A DNA stretch of 64,000 nucleotides from Sulfurihydrogenibium subterraneum DSM 15120. Lineage in GTDB: Bacteria > Aquificota > Aquificia > Aquificales > Hydrogenothermaceae. The stretch covers positions 1 through 64,000 of the forward strand of contig NZ_JHUV01000011.1 of NCBI RefSeq assembly GCF_000619805.1, read 5' to 3'. Under the pieces are notes generated by a model. The model did not search any database. It saw nothing but the letters and a program-made list of their open reading frames with translations, and was not told the DNA's origin. How positions within the stretch are numbered: the first letter of the stretch is position 1; the number at the start of each line of letters is the position of its first letter. A program made the translations under genes and the position numbers. Positions 64,000 through 64,000 of this stretch are shown piece after piece.

Positions 64000-64000
64000 T

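Overview
The window is a low-GC, gene-dense bacterial chromosome segment that looks like a thermophilic member of the Aquificales, probably close to Sulfurihydrogenibium. Three things point there: the thioredoxin-fold [2Fe-2S] ferredoxin at 18873 (Aquifex Fd4 type), the Lys/Glu/Ile-rich proteins, and a thermophile-type disulfide oxidoreductase. This placement is inference; no 16S rRNA or other decisive marker is present. Nearly every base is coding. Genes overlap by 1-30 bp, and TTG or GTG starts are common (topA, dxr, infB, pyrH, secA, alr, murF, rlmB, prs, uvrD).

Layout. 1-356 is the right end of an IS481-like insertion sequence. 434-17894 is a long plus-strand run: carA, a CDF transporter, a tandem stress protein, tyrA, prfB-queC-topA, gatC-recA-pilT-recX-ribF-TPR protein-rimM-lptF/G, and a MEMO/AMMECR1 pair. 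17864-33116 alternates strands: a glycosyltransferase, the ferredoxin, a 515-bp gene-free region dense in DnaA-box-like 9-mers (a candidate replication origin), a thioredoxin-like protein, dxr, a LysR regulator, sdhA, rplS-rnhB-trpD-fabL, fliA, acpS-aroK, an FAH-family enzyme, a GT39 glycosyltransferase, dprA and a PilZ protein. 33113-47097 is a minus-strand block holding the translation superoperon (rpsB-tsf-pyrH-frr-rimP-nusA-L7Ae-like-infB-queE) plus secA, lspA, a DksA-family protein and a second PilZ protein. 47168-51123 holds alr, an NtrC/NtrX-type regulator, a tautomerase and a DUF4143 ATPase. 51107-55415 is minus (trpG/pabA, gap, murF, methyltransferase, rlmB). 55485-62987 is plus (DUF2905, queA, a zinc-sensor-type diguanylate cyclase, ispE, tRNA-Gln, prs, a D-2-hydroxyacid dehydrogenase, a UvrD-type helicase). 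The window ends in a MIP18-family protein and the 3' part of pyrC on the minus strand.

Functional themes: information processing; queuosine synthesis scattered over three loci (queC, queE, queA); MEP isoprenoid synthesis (dxr, ispE); aromatic amino-acid steps (tyrA, aroK, trpD, trpG/pabA); pyrimidine supply (carA, pyrH, pyrC); Gln-tRNA(Gln) by transamidation (gatC and tRNA-Gln); DNA uptake and recombination (recA, recX, dprA, pilT); and c-di-GMP signalling (one GGDEF enzyme, two PilZ proteins) beside the motility sigma factor fliA.

The most unusual sequence-level signals are the 11-bp-phased array of DnaA-like 9-mers at 19327-19391, the twin dyads at 49786-49836 (the second holds the start codon of the DUF4143 ATPase), a zinc-finger-free TopA, an NtrC-family protein with GAFTNA instead of GAFTGA, and the fact that six of the seven tail-to-tail gene pairs overlap, three by sharing a TTAA or TTAG stop.
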